This document shows, piece by piece, positions 9,635 through 18,806 of a stretch of DNA of 64,000 bases. A program made the translations under genes and the position numbers. Under the pieces are notes generated by a model, which saw nothing but the letters and a program-made list of their open reading frames with translations, was not told where the DNA came from and made no database searches. The stretch covers positions 124,001 to 188,000 of the forward strand of contig NZ_BCRN01000003.1 of NCBI RefSeq assembly GCF_001552615.1, written 5' to 3'. Position 1 is the stretch's first letter, and each line of letters opens with the position of its first letter. The DNA comes from Millisia brevis NBRC 105863 (GTDB taxonomy: Bacteria > Actinomycetota > Actinomycetes > Mycobacteriales > Mycobacteriaceae).

Positions 9635-10528
9635 ATGGCTGCTTCGACCGACGTCGACAACACCGCGGTATCCGCACCCGGCGGCGTACCGGCGACCGGC
9701 GGAACGTCGGAGCCGGCCTCCCGGCTGGCGGCGCACAACGCGACCATCGGCTACGACGACCGGGTGATCTCCGACGCGCTGACCGTCGACATCCCCGCCA
9801 ATTCCTTCACCGTGATCCTCGGACCGAATGCCTGCGGCAAGTCGACGCTGCTGCGCGCTCTGTCGCGGGCCCTGAAGCCGCGCACCGGCGAGATCATCCT
9901 CGACGGCAAGGAGATCACCAGCTACAAGTCCAAGGAGGTCGCCCGGCGGATGGGCCTGCTTCCGCAGAGCCCGCTGGCGCCCGAGGGTATCCGCGTCGCC
10001 GACCTGGTCTCGCGCGGGCGCCACCCCTACCAGTCGCTCTTCCAGCAATGGCGGACCTCCGACGAGCAGGCGGTCGCCGACGCGCTCGCCGCCACGCGCG
10101 TGACCGAGCTGTCCGGCCGGTTGGTCGACGAGCTGTCCGGCGGTCAGCGCCAGCGGGTGTGGTTGTCGATGCTGCTCGCTCAGCAGACGCCGATCATGCT
10201 GCTCGACGAGCCGACCACCTTCCTGGACATCGCCCACCAGTACGAGCTGCTCGAGTTGCTGCGCTCGCTGCACGGCCAGGGCAAGACGCTGGTGGCCGTT
10301 CTGCACGACCTCAACCAAGCCGCGCGGTATGCCTCGCATCTGATCGTCATGAAGGACGGCCGCATCGTCACCACCGGCGCGCCGGCCGAGGTGATCACCA
10401 CCGACCTGGTCCGGGACGTCTTCGACCTGCGGTGCGTCGTGGCCCCCGACCCGGTGACCGGGACGCCGGCGGTCTTCCCGCTGCCGCCCGATCACCCGGA
10501 TATCACGTCGGCGGAGCCCACCGCCTGA
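9635..10528 (+). CDS. Iron-siderophore ABC transporter ATP-binding protein (system 1)
   Basis: A FecE/FepC-type ATPase of 297 residues that energises import of ferric siderophore. It has Walker A GPNACGKST (~residues 65-73), Q-loop GLLPQSPLAPEG, signature LSGGQRQRVWLSML, Walker B IMLLDEPTTFLDIAHQ and the H-loop in AVLHDLNQAARYA. The start is ATG at 9635 with AGGAAGAGG upstream. An iron box lies about 80 bp before it. It belongs with the binding protein at 10576 and the permeases at 11814-13924. It is strongly similar to the ATPase at 13932-14804, including the RVADLV[SA]RGR segment. Confidence 0.92.
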   Translation: MAASTDVDNTAVSAPGGVPATGGTSEPASRLAAHNATIGYDDRVISDALTVDIPANSFTVILGPNACGKSTLLRALSRALKPRTGEIILDGKEITSYKSKEVARRMGLLPQSPLAPEGIRVADLVSRGRHPYQSLFQQWRTSDEQAVADALAATRVTELSGRLVDELSGGQRQRVWLSMLLAQQTPIMLLDEPTTFLDIAHQYELLELLRSLHGQGKTLVAVLHDLNQAARYASHLIVMKDGRIVTTGAPAEVITTDLVRDVFDLRCVVAPDPVTGTPAVFPLPPDHPDITSAEPTA

Positions 10529-10531
10529 CCT

Positions 10532-10572
10532 CCGTCCGGTTACCGAATCGGGTCGGTAACCGGACGGGTTTT
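10532..10572. terminator. Bidirectional rho-independent terminator
   Basis: A 15-bp perfect stem (10532-10546 pairs with 10553-10567) with a 6-nt loop, followed by GTTTT on the plus strand. It sits 3 bp after the ATPase stop and just before the stop of the convergent binding-protein gene, so it can serve both. Confidence 0.88.
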
Positions 10573-10575
10573 CCG

Positions 10576-11631
10576 TCAGGCGCCGCTGCGGTTGAGTGCC
10601 GACTGCTCCAACTGCGGCACCACCTGGTCGAGCCACCAGGTGTAACTGGCGGGGGTACCGCCGTTGACGGCGAGCCACTGGGCGGAAGTCAGGTAGAGCA
10701 GGGCCCCGTTGCGCTCGGCGGGCAGGTCGGCCAGTCTTGGATCGGCCCGCAGCGCGGCGAACGACTCGTCGATGACGTCGTCGCCGAGAGAGCCTGCGGC
10801 CGCGACGAAGACGACATCCGCGTCGAGCTGTTCGATGTTCTCGAGCGAGATCGGCGCCACCTCGAGCCCACCGTCGCCGTCGGTGGGCTGGCCGTTACCC
10901 GGCACGAGCCCGAGACGCGCGATGGCCTCGTTCCCGTATTCGGACAGGTACAGCTGCGGCGGTGTCCCGTTGAAGACCGGGACCTGGAAGGTCTTGTCCC
11001 GCAGGCCCGGCAGTCGATCGGCGGCGGCCGCGAAGGTGTCGTCGAGCTTCGCCTCGGTATCGGCGACGATCGACGGGTCGTGACCGGTCAGCAGCGCCAA
11101 CGCGTTCAGATTGTCCTGCCACGAGGTCTGGGTATCGGTGTCGATGCCCACATAGGTCGGGGCGATCTGCGAGAGCTGCTGGTAGAGCGGCTCATCGACG
11201 TTCCACACGTCGGTCAGGATCAAGTCCGGATCCAGGGCCGCGACCGCCTCGGCCGACGGCGCGTACTCCGCGGTCAGCAGATTCGGATCGCCCGGCTCGT
11301 CGTAGGTACCCGCCAACCACGGGTTCCACTCCAGGAAGGCCGCCTCGCCGCCGTAACCGTCGGCCCACGCGGTCGGACGCTCGCCGAGGATGTCCAGCAG
11401 ATCGAGGTAGGAATCGGTGAATACCACGATCCGCTCGGGCTTCTCGTCGACGGTGACCTCGCCGTAGGCGGTGTCGATCGTGGCCGGGAAGGCGCCGTCC
11501 GCGGCCGCCGAGGCGGTGGTGGAGGCGTCGCTGCCGGCCGAGTCGCTCGCACATCCGGCAAGCGCCATCGCGGCACCGAGTACACCGACCAGAGCCGCGT
11601 GAATCGGCCGGCCCACGGTGGGCAGTCTCAT
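10576..11631 (-). CDS. Iron-siderophore-binding lipoprotein (system 1)
   Basis: FecB/FepB-type extracytoplasmic binding protein of 351 residues. The ATG at 11629-11631 gives a lipoprotein signal ending in GAAMALAGCASD (lipobox LAGC), with an AAAGGGA ribosome site upstream; the longer in-frame ORF adds 18 unlikely residues. The mature domain contains PERIVVFTDSYLDLLDILG and ALDPDLILTDVWNVDE, as in periplasmic-binding-fold (BtuF/FecB) proteins, and ends in PQLEQSALNRSGA. It is divergent from the permeases at 11814, with an iron box between them. Confidence 0.92.
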   Translation of the reverse strand: MRLPTVGRPIHAALVGVLGAAMALAGCASDSAGSDASTTASAAADGAFPATIDTAYGEVTVDEKPERIVVFTDSYLDLLDILGERPTAWADGYGGEAAFLEWNPWLAGTYDEPGDPNLLTAEYAPSAEAVAALDPDLILTDVWNVDEPLYQQLSQIAPTYVGIDTDTQTSWQDNLNALALLTGHDPSIVADTEAKLDDTFAAAADRLPGLRDKTFQVPVFNGTPPQLYLSEYGNEAIARLGLVPGNGQPTDGDGGLEVAPISLENIEQLDADVVFVAAAGSLGDDVIDESFAALRADPRLADLPAERNGALLYLTSAQWLAVNGGTPASYTWWLDQVVPQLEQSALNRSGA

Positions 11632-11758
11632 GGGAATCCCTTTCGCGTCGTGCCACACGAGCGCTCCCGAGCCGAGCGGAATCACGAGACCGCCACCGCG
11701 TTGTGGCCGTGTGCATCACCGGACGTCCGGTGCAGCGGTCCGAAGGTATCACCACGAA

Positions 11759-11777
11759 TTAGGTAAGGCTACGATTT
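11759..11777 (+). promoter_or_regulatory. IdeR/DtxR iron box
   Basis: TTAGGTAAGGCTACGATTT in the divergent intergenic region (11632-11813) between the siderophore-binding protein and the permease genes. The TTAGGTAAGGCTA half matches the IdeR consensus well; the right half is degenerate. One box could control both directions. Confidence 0.72.
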
Positions 11778-11813
11778 CCTGACGACTCGGGTAAGACTCA
11801 GGAGCCACTTTCC

Positions 11814-12878
11814 GTGACGGTTACGGGCACGACACCGCAGCCACGATCCGTGGATTCGTCCGGGCCTGCACCGGGCACCACATCCGGGCTGCGCCGCGCC
11901 ACGGGACTGACGGTCGCCGCGGCGGTACTGGTGACGCTGCTGCTGGCGAGTGTGGCGATCGGATCGAAGGCCATCTCGCCGGCGACCGTGCTCGACGCGT
12001 TGCTGCACAACACCGGACAGGGCGACGCCTACGTCGTCTGGGCGATGCGCATCCCGCGGACCGCGGTCGCCCTCGCGGTGGGGATCGCCCTCGGCGTCTC
12101 CGGCGCGTTGATCCAGGCGCTGACGCGCAATCCGCTCGCCGACCCCGGCATCCTCGGCGTCAACGCCGGCGCCGCCTTCTTCGTCACCCTCGGGGTGGGG
12201 GTCTTCGGCGTCACCACGATCGACGGGTACGCCTGGTTCGCCTTTGCCGGCGCCCTGGTGGTCACCGTCGCGGTCTACCTGATCGGCTCCGCCGGCCGGG
12301 CCGGCGCCGACCCCCTGCACCTGACGCTCGCCGGGGTCGCGCTCGGGGCGGTCCTGGACGGGATCGTGACAGCGATGATCCTCATGGACCCGCGGACGTT
12401 CGACCAACTTCGGGGCTGGAACGCCGGCAGCGTCGTCGGCCGCGGCTGGGACGTACTGCTGCCCGTCCTGCCGTTCCTGGTGATCGGTGTGCTGCTGGCG
12501 GTCGCCGCCGCCGGGGCGCTCAATACGATCGCGCTGGGCGACGACCTCGCCCGTGCGCTCGGCACCAACATCACCCGCACCCGGATCCTGGTCGTCGTCG
12601 CGGTCACCCTGCTCGCCGGTGGAGCGACCGCGATCGCCGGGCCGATCGGCTTTGTGGGGCTGATGGTTCCGCATGTCGCACGGTGGATCGTCGGACCGGA
12701 CCAACGGTGGATCCTCGCCTACACGATCGTGCTCGCACCGTCGCTGGTTCTCGCGGCGGACATCGTCGGACGCATCGTGATCCGGCCGGGCGAGTTCCCG
12801 GTGGGCATCGTGACCGCCTTCGTGGGGGCTCCGGTGCTGATCCTGTTGGTGCGCAGGCGACGGGCGAGCGGCCTGTGA
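11814..12878 (+). CDS. FecCD-family siderophore ABC permease (system 1, first)
   Basis: A polytopic inner-membrane permease of 354 residues for ferric-siderophore uptake. It shows the FecCD signatures MRIPRTAVALAVGIALGVSG, IQALTRNPLADPGILGVNAGA and, in the C-terminal half, ATAIAGPIGFVGLMVPHVAR. About nine or ten hydrophobic segments follow a polar N-terminus of ~30 residues. Its TGA overlaps the GTG of the second permease (GTGA), so the two chains are probably made together as a heterodimer. Confidence 0.92.
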   Translation: MTVTGTTPQPRSVDSSGPAPGTTSGLRRATGLTVAAAVLVTLLLASVAIGSKAISPATVLDALLHNTGQGDAYVVWAMRIPRTAVALAVGIALGVSGALIQALTRNPLADPGILGVNAGAAFFVTLGVGVFGVTTIDGYAWFAFAGALVVTVAVYLIGSAGRAGADPLHLTLAGVALGAVLDGIVTAMILMDPRTFDQLRGWNAGSVVGRGWDVLLPVLPFLVIGVLLAVAAAGALNTIALGDDLARALGTNITRTRILVVVAVTLLAGGATAIAGPIGFVGLMVPHVARWIVGPDQRWILAYTIVLAPSLVLAADIVGRIVIRPGEFPVGIVTAFVGAPVLILLVRRRRASGL

Positions 12879-13924
12879 GCGCGGACGTTCGCTTCGGATA
12901 TCGCACGATCGTCACCCGGCGGGGGGTGGCGCTGCGCTGGTCGCTGCGCACCGTCGTCGTCTGCACCGCCCTGGCGGCCCTGACGGTCGCGGTGACTGCC
13001 TGGGCACTGGTCTCGGGCGCCTATCCGCTGTCGCTCCCGCAGGTCTGGGCGGCGCTGATCGACGACCCGGAGGCCGGCTTCGCGCGGACGGTGGTCGTCG
13101 ATTGGCGGCTGCCCCGCGCGCTGGCCGCGGTGATCTTCGGTGCCGCGCTGGGGGCTTCGGGTGCGGTCTTCCAGTCGCTGACCCGCAATCCGCTCGCGTC
13201 ACCGGACATCATCGGCTTCTCCGCCGGGTCATACACCGGTGCACTGATCGTTATCATCGTCGTGAACGGCTCGTATCCGATGCTGGTCGGCGGCGCCCTC
13301 GCCGGCGGGATCGCCACCGCCGTCGTGGTCTACCTGCTGGCCTGGCGACAACGCGGTGTCCAGGGATTTCAACTGATCATCGTCGGCATCGCGATCTCCG
13401 CGATGTTGGCCTCGGTCAACACCTGGCTCACCCTGACCGCCGACCTGGAGGTCGCGATGAGCGCCGCGGCCTGGGGAGCCGGCTCGCTCAACGCCACCGG
13501 CTGGAGCCAGACGGTCGTCGGCGGCATCACCATCGCGATCCTGCTGACGGCGCTGGTGGCGCTGGGCCCGGGCATTCGTCAGCTCGAACTCGGCGACGAC
13601 GCCGCCCGCGCGACGGGCATTCGCACCGAACGACTGCGCCTGGCGGCCATGGCGATCGGCATCGCCCTGATCGCCGCGGTGACCGCCGCCGCCGGGCCGA
13701 TCGCCTTCGTCGCCCTCGCCGCCCCGCAGATCGCCCGCCGACTCGCGCGCACCGCCGGCGTCACCGTGGCACCCGCCGCGTTCACCGGCGCCCTGATCCT
13801 CGCCGCGAGCGATGTCACCGCCCAGCACCTGCTGCCGGTCACCCTGCCGGTCGGCGTGGTCACCGTCGTCGCCGGTGGGGCCTACCTCGTGTGGCTGATC
13901 GTGCGGGAGGTTCGCCGGCGCTGA
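12875..13924 (+). CDS. FecCD-family siderophore ABC permease (system 1, second)
   Basis: Partner permease of 349 residues, starting at a GTG that overlaps the preceding stop. Family motifs are DWRLPRALAAVIFGAALGAS, FQSLTRNPLASPDIIGFSAG and TAAAGPIAFVALAAPQIARR. The in-frame ORF continues upstream inside the first permease, but that extension has no family similarity. The gene ends 7 bp before the stop of the convergent ATPase gene of system 2. Confidence 0.92.
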   Translation: MSADVRFGYRTIVTRRGVALRWSLRTVVVCTALAALTVAVTAWALVSGAYPLSLPQVWAALIDDPEAGFARTVVVDWRLPRALAAVIFGAALGASGAVFQSLTRNPLASPDIIGFSAGSYTGALIVIIVVNGSYPMLVGGALAGGIATAVVVYLLAWRQRGVQGFQLIIVGIAISAMLASVNTWLTLTADLEVAMSAAAWGAGSLNATGWSQTVVGGITIAILLTALVALGPGIRQLELGDDAARATGIRTERLRLAAMAIGIALIAAVTAAAGPIAFVALAAPQIARRLARTAGVTVAPAAFTGALILAASDVTAQHLLPVTLPVGVVTVVAGGAYLVWLIVREVRRR

Positions 13925-13931
13925 CGCCGAC

Positions 13932-14804
13932 CTACCGGAACGCCGATCGACGATCGGGGCGGCTGCGCGCGAGCGGCACGACCATCGGGGTCGCGGTTTC
14001 GGGATCCTCGATGATGCGGCAGGGCAACCCGAAGACCTCCTCGACCAAGTCGGCGGTGATCACCTCCGCCGGCCGGCCGCGCGTCACGATGCGGCCCTCC
14101 TTCATCGCGATGATGTTGTCGGCGTATCGGCACGCGTGATTGAGGTCGTGCAGAACGGCGACCAGAGTGCGCCCGTCGAACCGATTGAGATCGGCGAACA
14201 GCTCGAGGAGCTCGATCTGGTAGGCGATGTCGAGAAAGGTGGTCGGCTCGTCCAGCAGGATCAGCGGGGTCTCCTGCGCGAGTACCATCGCCACCCACAC
14301 CCGCTGCCTCTGACCGCCGGACAGCTCATCGACCAGCCTCCCCGACAACTCGGCGACACCGGTCGCCTCCATCGCATGCGCGACGGCGGTCTCGTCGGCC
14401 ACCGACCAGTGCGTGAAGATCTTCTGGTGCGGAAACCGGCCGCGGGCGACGAGGTCGGCCACCCGGATGCCGTCGGGCGCGATCGAGGACTGCGGCAGCA
14501 AGCCCAATCGCTGCGCCACCTCCTTCGACCGATAGGACCCGATCGCCTTGCCGTCGAGCAGAACCGTGCCGGCGCTCGGCGCCAGCAAGCGGCACAGCGC
14601 GCGCAGAAGTGTGGACTTGCCACAGGCGTTCGGTCCGACGATCACGGTGAATTCGCCGTCCGGGATATCGACGCTGAGCGCCTCACAGATGACCTGCTTG
14701 TCGTAGCCGATGGTGATGTCGTCCGCCCGCAACCGTGCGCGTGGTGCCGCGATCGGTATCCGGGCCACGTCGTCGCGACTGCACACATCGCCGGAATCGG
14801 TCAT
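13932..14804 (-). CDS. Iron-siderophore ABC transporter ATP-binding protein (system 2)
   Basis: FepC-type ATPase of 290 residues; the last gene of the operon that starts at the isochorismate synthase gene. Motifs are Walker A GPNACGKST, Q-loop GLLPQSSIAPDG, signature LSGGQRQRVWVAMVLA, Walker B LILLDEPTTFLDIAYQ and AVLHDLNHACRYA. The ATG at 14802-14804 has GAGGGAAGAG directly upstream; a GTG four codons earlier is possible. It is a close paralogue of the system 1 ATPase. Confidence 0.92.
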   Translation of the reverse strand: MTDSGDVCSRDDVARIPIAAPRARLRADDITIGYDKQVICEALSVDIPDGEFTVIVGPNACGKSTLLRALCRLLAPSAGTVLLDGKAIGSYRSKEVAQRLGLLPQSSIAPDGIRVADLVARGRFPHQKIFTHWSVADETAVAHAMEATGVAELSGRLVDELSGGQRQRVWVAMVLAQETPLILLDEPTTFLDIAYQIELLELFADLNRFDGRTLVAVLHDLNHACRYADNIIAMKEGRIVTRGRPAEVITADLVEEVFGLPCRIIEDPETATPMVVPLARSRPDRRSAFR

Positions 14805-14826
14805 CTCTTCCCTCACTAACGAAAAC

Positions 14827-15936
14827 CTATTGCCGACGCGCTTCGTGGGCGAGCAGCCAGATCAGGTACATCCCACCGATCGAGACGGTCATCACCCCGA
14901 CCGGCAGCCGACCCGAGAACGCCGTTTGAGCGAGCAGGTCGCTGCCCGCCAGCAGGAACGCCCCCATCGCCGCCGACGGCAGCAACGCCACGCCTGCCGT
15001 TCGGGTCAGCCGTCGGGCGAGTTGCGGAGCGGCCAGCGAGATGAAGGCGATCGGCCCGGCCGCTGCGGTACCGACCGCCGTCAGCGCCACGCCGCCGACG
15101 ATCATCGCCAATCTGGTCGGCTCGGCTCGGACGCCGAGGGCCTTTGCCGCGTCGTCGCCCATTTCGAGAATCGGCATGAACCGGGCGATCAGCGCCACCG
15201 GAATCACCAGTGCGCCGAGGATGATCACCACCGGAGTTGTTTGCGCCCAGCCGATCCCGTTCAACGTCCCGGCACCCCAGGCCGCCGCATACATCGCGCT
15301 GTCGAGATCAGCCTTCAGTAGCAGCCAGGTGTTGACCCCGGTGAGGATGGCGCTGACCGCGATCCCGACGATGATCAATCGGAAGCCCTGAACGCCACGC
15401 TTGAACGCGAGAAAATACACCAGCAGCGCCGTCGCCACGCCGCCGCCGAGCGCCCCGATCGCCACCGGGTAGGCCCCGCCGGTACCCAGCACCAACATGA
15501 CGACCAGGGCGCCGGTATATGCGCCGGTATTGAATCCGATGATGTCGGGGCTGCCGAGCGGGTTGCGGGTCAGGGACTGGAAAATCGCTCCGCTCAGGCC
15601 GAAGGCCGCACCGAGCAGCAGGGCCATCAGGATGCGCGGCATCCGCCAATCGAGGACGACCATTCGCTCATTGCGGGATCCCTCACCGAACAGGACACCC
15701 ACAACCCGAGCGGGTGAAATCGAGAACCCGCCGGTCCCCAGCGCAACCAATGAGACGGCCACCGCAGCGACCAGCAGTAGCGCGATGACGATGACGGCAC
15801 GGATGTCAACCCGGCCGGATGGCACCCCGGAACCGACGCGCAGGATCGCCAGCCGTCGGCCGAAATCGATCGAACCGCCCGATCGGCGCCGGACGATGCC
15901 GCCGGGGTCGGTCCCGGCCGGTGGCCGGGCGCTCAC
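14827..15936 (-). CDS. FecCD-family siderophore ABC permease (system 2, second)
   Basis: Permease of 369 residues. The GTG start overlaps the stop of the upstream permease (GTGA). It has a polar N-terminus of ~50 residues, then the FecCD motifs DWRMPRILMALLLGAAFGLS, FQSLTRNPLGSPDIIGFNTG and GTAAAGPIAFISLAAPQLAR. It most resembles the second permease of system 1 (12875-13924), consistent with duplication of a whole transporter or with two related uptake systems. Confidence 0.91.
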   Translation of the reverse strand: MSARPPAGTDPGGIVRRRSGGSIDFGRRLAILRVGSGVPSGRVDIRAVIVIALLLVAAVAVSLVALGTGGFSISPARVVGVLFGEGSRNERMVVLDWRMPRILMALLLGAAFGLSGAIFQSLTRNPLGSPDIIGFNTGAYTGALVVMLVLGTGGAYPVAIGALGGGVATALLVYFLAFKRGVQGFRLIIVGIAVSAILTGVNTWLLLKADLDSAMYAAAWGAGTLNGIGWAQTTPVVIILGALVIPVALIARFMPILEMGDDAAKALGVRAEPTRLAMIVGGVALTAVGTAAAGPIAFISLAAPQLARRLTRTAGVALLPSAAMGAFLLAGSDLLAQTAFSGRLPVGVMTVSIGGMYLIWLLAHEARRQ

Positions 15937-17009
15937 AGTCCGCTTGCCTTTTCGCGGCGCACCATCGCGATCAGCACCGGCGCTCCGACCATGGCGCTGA
16001 TGATCCCGACCTGCAGCTCGCCGGGCCGAACGACGACTCGGCCCAGGATGTCGGACAGCAGGAAGATGCTCGGGGCCAGCACGACGGTGTAGACGAGAAT
16101 CCACCGCTGATCGGGACCGATCAGCCATCGCGCGATATGCGGAACCATCAGCCCGAGGAACATGATCGGTCCGGCCGCCGCCGTCACCGCGCCGCAAAGA
16201 AGGGTAATCGCGATCACCCCGATGATCCGGGTTCTGGTGATGTTGGCACCGAGCGACCTGGCGAGGTCGTCACCCAATGCCACCGCATTGAGCGAATTGA
16301 CGATCACCGCCGCCAGCACCAATCCGATGGCGATGAAAACGCCGACCGCCGCGGAGATATCCAGTCCGCGGCCCGCGATCGAGCCGGCGGTCCAGAATCG
16401 CATCTTGTCGAAGGCATCCGGGTTGAGCAGTGTCATTCCGAAGGTCACGCCGCTGAGAACGGCGCCGAGGGCAACGCCGGCGAGCGTCAGTCGGATCGGC
16501 GTCGCCCCTCCGCGCCCCAGCGACCCGAGGCAGTACACCGCGACCGTCGCCAGAACCGCGCCGAGAAAGGCGAACCAGATATAGGTCCAGATACCGCCGA
16601 GGCCGAGAAAGCCGACCGCGATGGCAACGGCGAACGCCGCACCCGAGTTGACCCCCAGAATTCCGGCATCGGCAAGCGGATTGCGCGTCAACGCCATGAT
16701 CAGCGCTCCGGCTACCCCGAGCGCGGCGCCTGCGATGACACCGAGCACGGTGCGCGGAATACGCATGTCCCACAGAATGATCCGCTCATCGGGATACGCA
16801 TCGGAGAACAGCGCATCCCAGATGGTTGCGAACGGAATATCCTTGGCGCCGACCACCAGGCTCAGGATGCACACGCCCACCAGGACCGCCAGTGCCACCA
16901 GCCAGCCGACAACCCGCCGCCCATTGGTCGCCGCCACACCATTGCGGGCGGACCTATCGGCATGCCGCAGCCCGCCCGCTGCACGCTCCTGCGCCGACGT
17001 GGCCGTCAT
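15933..17009 (-). CDS. FecCD-family siderophore ABC permease (system 2, first)
   Basis: Permease of about 358 residues from the ATG at 17007-17009; an in-frame GTG at 17075 would add 22 residues, and no clear ribosome site decides between them. Motifs are WDMRIPRTVLGVIAGAALGV, MALTRNPLADAGILGVNSGA and AAAGPIMFLGLMVPHIARWL. It follows the DHB-AMP ligase gene in the same direction, so import and DHB synthesis share an operon. Confidence 0.9.
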   Translation of the reverse strand: MTATSAQERAAGGLRHADRSARNGVAATNGRRVVGWLVALAVLVGVCILSLVVGAKDIPFATIWDALFSDAYPDERIILWDMRIPRTVLGVIAGAALGVAGALIMALTRNPLADAGILGVNSGAAFAVAIAVGFLGLGGIWTYIWFAFLGAVLATVAVYCLGSLGRGGATPIRLTLAGVALGAVLSGVTFGMTLLNPDAFDKMRFWTAGSIAGRGLDISAAVGVFIAIGLVLAAVIVNSLNAVALGDDLARSLGANITRTRIIGVIAITLLCGAVTAAAGPIMFLGLMVPHIARWLIGPDQRWILVYTVVLAPSIFLLSDILGRVVVRPGELQVGIISAMVGAPVLIAMVRREKASGL

Positions 17010-17114
17010 CGCCGACCGCGATCGCCGGGTGCGCGGTTCATCGCCCGCGGGGGTGCGGCCGGGCGCCGGAACCACAACGGCGCCGGTCCGTGGGCGGATC
17101 GACCACCGATTCCG

Positions 17115-18776
17115 CTACCTGCGCAGTTCATCCTCCAGCGCCTTTCGCAATTGTGTCTTGCTGATCTTGCCGACGCCCGTCACGGGAAACTCGTCGACGA
17201 AGACCACGGCATCCGGAACCTTGTAGGCGGCCACCCCCCGCCCGCGCACGAACCTCTTGAGTTCGACCGCAGTCGGGATCTCACCGTCATCCGTCCGGCG
17301 GGGTATGACGAAGGCGCACGTCCGCTCACCCAGGTACTCGTCGGGTTGCGACACCACGGCCACGTCGACGACGGCATGGTGCGCGAGCAGGTGGTTCTCG
17401 ACCTCCTCGGCCGCCACCTTCTCGCCACCGCGATTGATCTGATCCTTCGCTCGGCCTTCGACCACGATGTAGCCGTCCTCGGTGACCCGCACGATATCCC
17501 CGGTTCGATAGAACCCGTTCGCGTCGAAGGACGCCGAGTTGTGTTCCGGGGCATCGTAGTAGCCACGAATGGTGTAGGGACCGCGTGTGAGAAGATGACC
17601 GGCCGAGCCCACCGGAACCGGCTGCCCGTCGTCGTCGACCACCAGCACCTCGTCGGCCTCACTGATCGGGCGCCCCTGCGTCGAGACAATCGTCGACTCG
17701 GCATCGTCGAGCCGCGTGTAGTTGACCAACCCCTCCGCCATGCCGAAGACCTGCTGCAGGGTGCATCCGAGTTCCTCTCGGACTCGGCGAGCCGCTTCGG
17801 CGGAGAATTTTGCACCCCCGACCTGCAGCACCTCCAGTGAGCTCAGATCGTGGCGCTCCCGATTCGGCGCGTTGAGCCAGCCGATCGCCAAAGGCGGGAC
17901 GAGGGACGCCATCGTGATCCGCTCACGTTCGATGAGCTCGAAGGCTGTCGACGCCAACGGATCGGGCGCCATGACGATGGTCCCACCGGTATGCAGGACT
18001 CCCAGAACTCCCGGTGAGCTCATCGGAAAGTTGTGCGCCGCCGGGAGAACGACCAGCATGCGCGTGGACCTGCCAACCCCGCAGATCTCGGCGGACGCAC
18101 GGACCGAGTAGAGGTAGTCGGCGTGGGTACGGGGTATCAGTTTCGACACCCCGGTTGTCCCGCCGGAGAGTTGTAGGAAGGCAACGTCCTCCGGTGCGGC
18201 CCGTGGGGACTCGACGGCCGCCAGTTCGTCCGGATCGCCGTCCACCGAGGTGTGCGCGACGAACTCGGCGGCTTCACCGACCACGACAACCAGCGGCGGA
18301 TGATCGACAGATCGGGTCACCTCGCGAGCGAGGCCCCGGTAGTCGAATCCACCGAAGGTTTCGGGTACGAGATATCCCGCCGCACCTGACTTTTCCACGA
18401 AGTGTGTAATCTCCCGGTGACGGTGCGCCGGAAGCGAGAACACCGGAATGGCGCCGATCCGGAAGACGCCGAACAGCATCCACACGTACTCGGCGATATT
18501 GGGCAACTGCACCACCACGCGGTCACCCGGCCGTATCCCCTGCCCGAGCAACCCCGCCGCGAAGCGGTCGGCGCGGTCGGCGACCTCCCGATAGCTGAAT
18601 CGCCGATCCCCGTCGACGACGGCCTGGTGATCCGGATAACGAGCCGCTCGGGTCGACAGGAACGTTCGAAACGTCTCATCCGTCCAGTAGCCCGCGGCTC
18701 GGTAGCGCGTGGCGAACTCCTCGGGAACGCGGGGCACGTTCTTCAGCGGTGATCGCGGGGGCGACATTCGCATCAT
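17115..18776 (-). CDS. dhbE: 2,3-Dihydroxybenzoate-AMP ligase
   Basis: Adenylates 2,3-dihydroxybenzoate and transfers it to the aryl carrier protein, starting siderophore assembly. The 553-residue protein is of the EntE/DhbE type, with LQLSGGTTGVSKLIPRTHAD (A3), PAAHNFPMSSPG, FGMAEGLVNYTRLDD, a TGD motif in YRTGDIVRV and the C-terminal catalytic Lys in GVGKISKTQLRKAL. In DhbE-type enzymes, Asn (HNF), Ser (SSPG) and Val (EGLV) at the substrate pocket go with DHB; salicylate-specific homologues typically carry Cys and Leu at the last two. All three DHB-type residues are present here. The first ATG has GAGGAG seven nt upstream. Confidence 0.95.
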   Translation of the reverse strand: MMRMSPPRSPLKNVPRVPEEFATRYRAAGYWTDETFRTFLSTRAARYPDHQAVVDGDRRFSYREVADRADRFAAGLLGQGIRPGDRVVVQLPNIAEYVWMLFGVFRIGAIPVFSLPAHRHREITHFVEKSGAAGYLVPETFGGFDYRGLAREVTRSVDHPPLVVVVGEAAEFVAHTSVDGDPDELAAVESPRAAPEDVAFLQLSGGTTGVSKLIPRTHADYLYSVRASAEICGVGRSTRMLVVLPAAHNFPMSSPGVLGVLHTGGTIVMAPDPLASTAFELIERERITMASLVPPLAIGWLNAPNRERHDLSSLEVLQVGGAKFSAEAARRVREELGCTLQQVFGMAEGLVNYTRLDDAESTIVSTQGRPISEADEVLVVDDDGQPVPVGSAGHLLTRGPYTIRGYYDAPEHNSASFDANGFYRTGDIVRVTEDGYIVVEGRAKDQINRGGEKVAAEEVENHLLAHHAVVDVAVVSQPDEYLGERTCAFVIPRRTDDGEIPTAVELKRFVRGRGVAAYKVPDAVVFVDEFPVTGVGKISKTQLRKALEDELRR

Positions 18777-18806
18777 CGTCGTTCTCCTCGTCGAATTCGG
18801 AGCCGG

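Noticed and set aside
14805-14826. Possible iron box in the short gap before the system 2 ATPase
   Set aside because: The AT-rich stretch CACTAACGAAAACCTAT has only loose similarity to the consensus and lies inside an operon between a permease and an ATPase gene.
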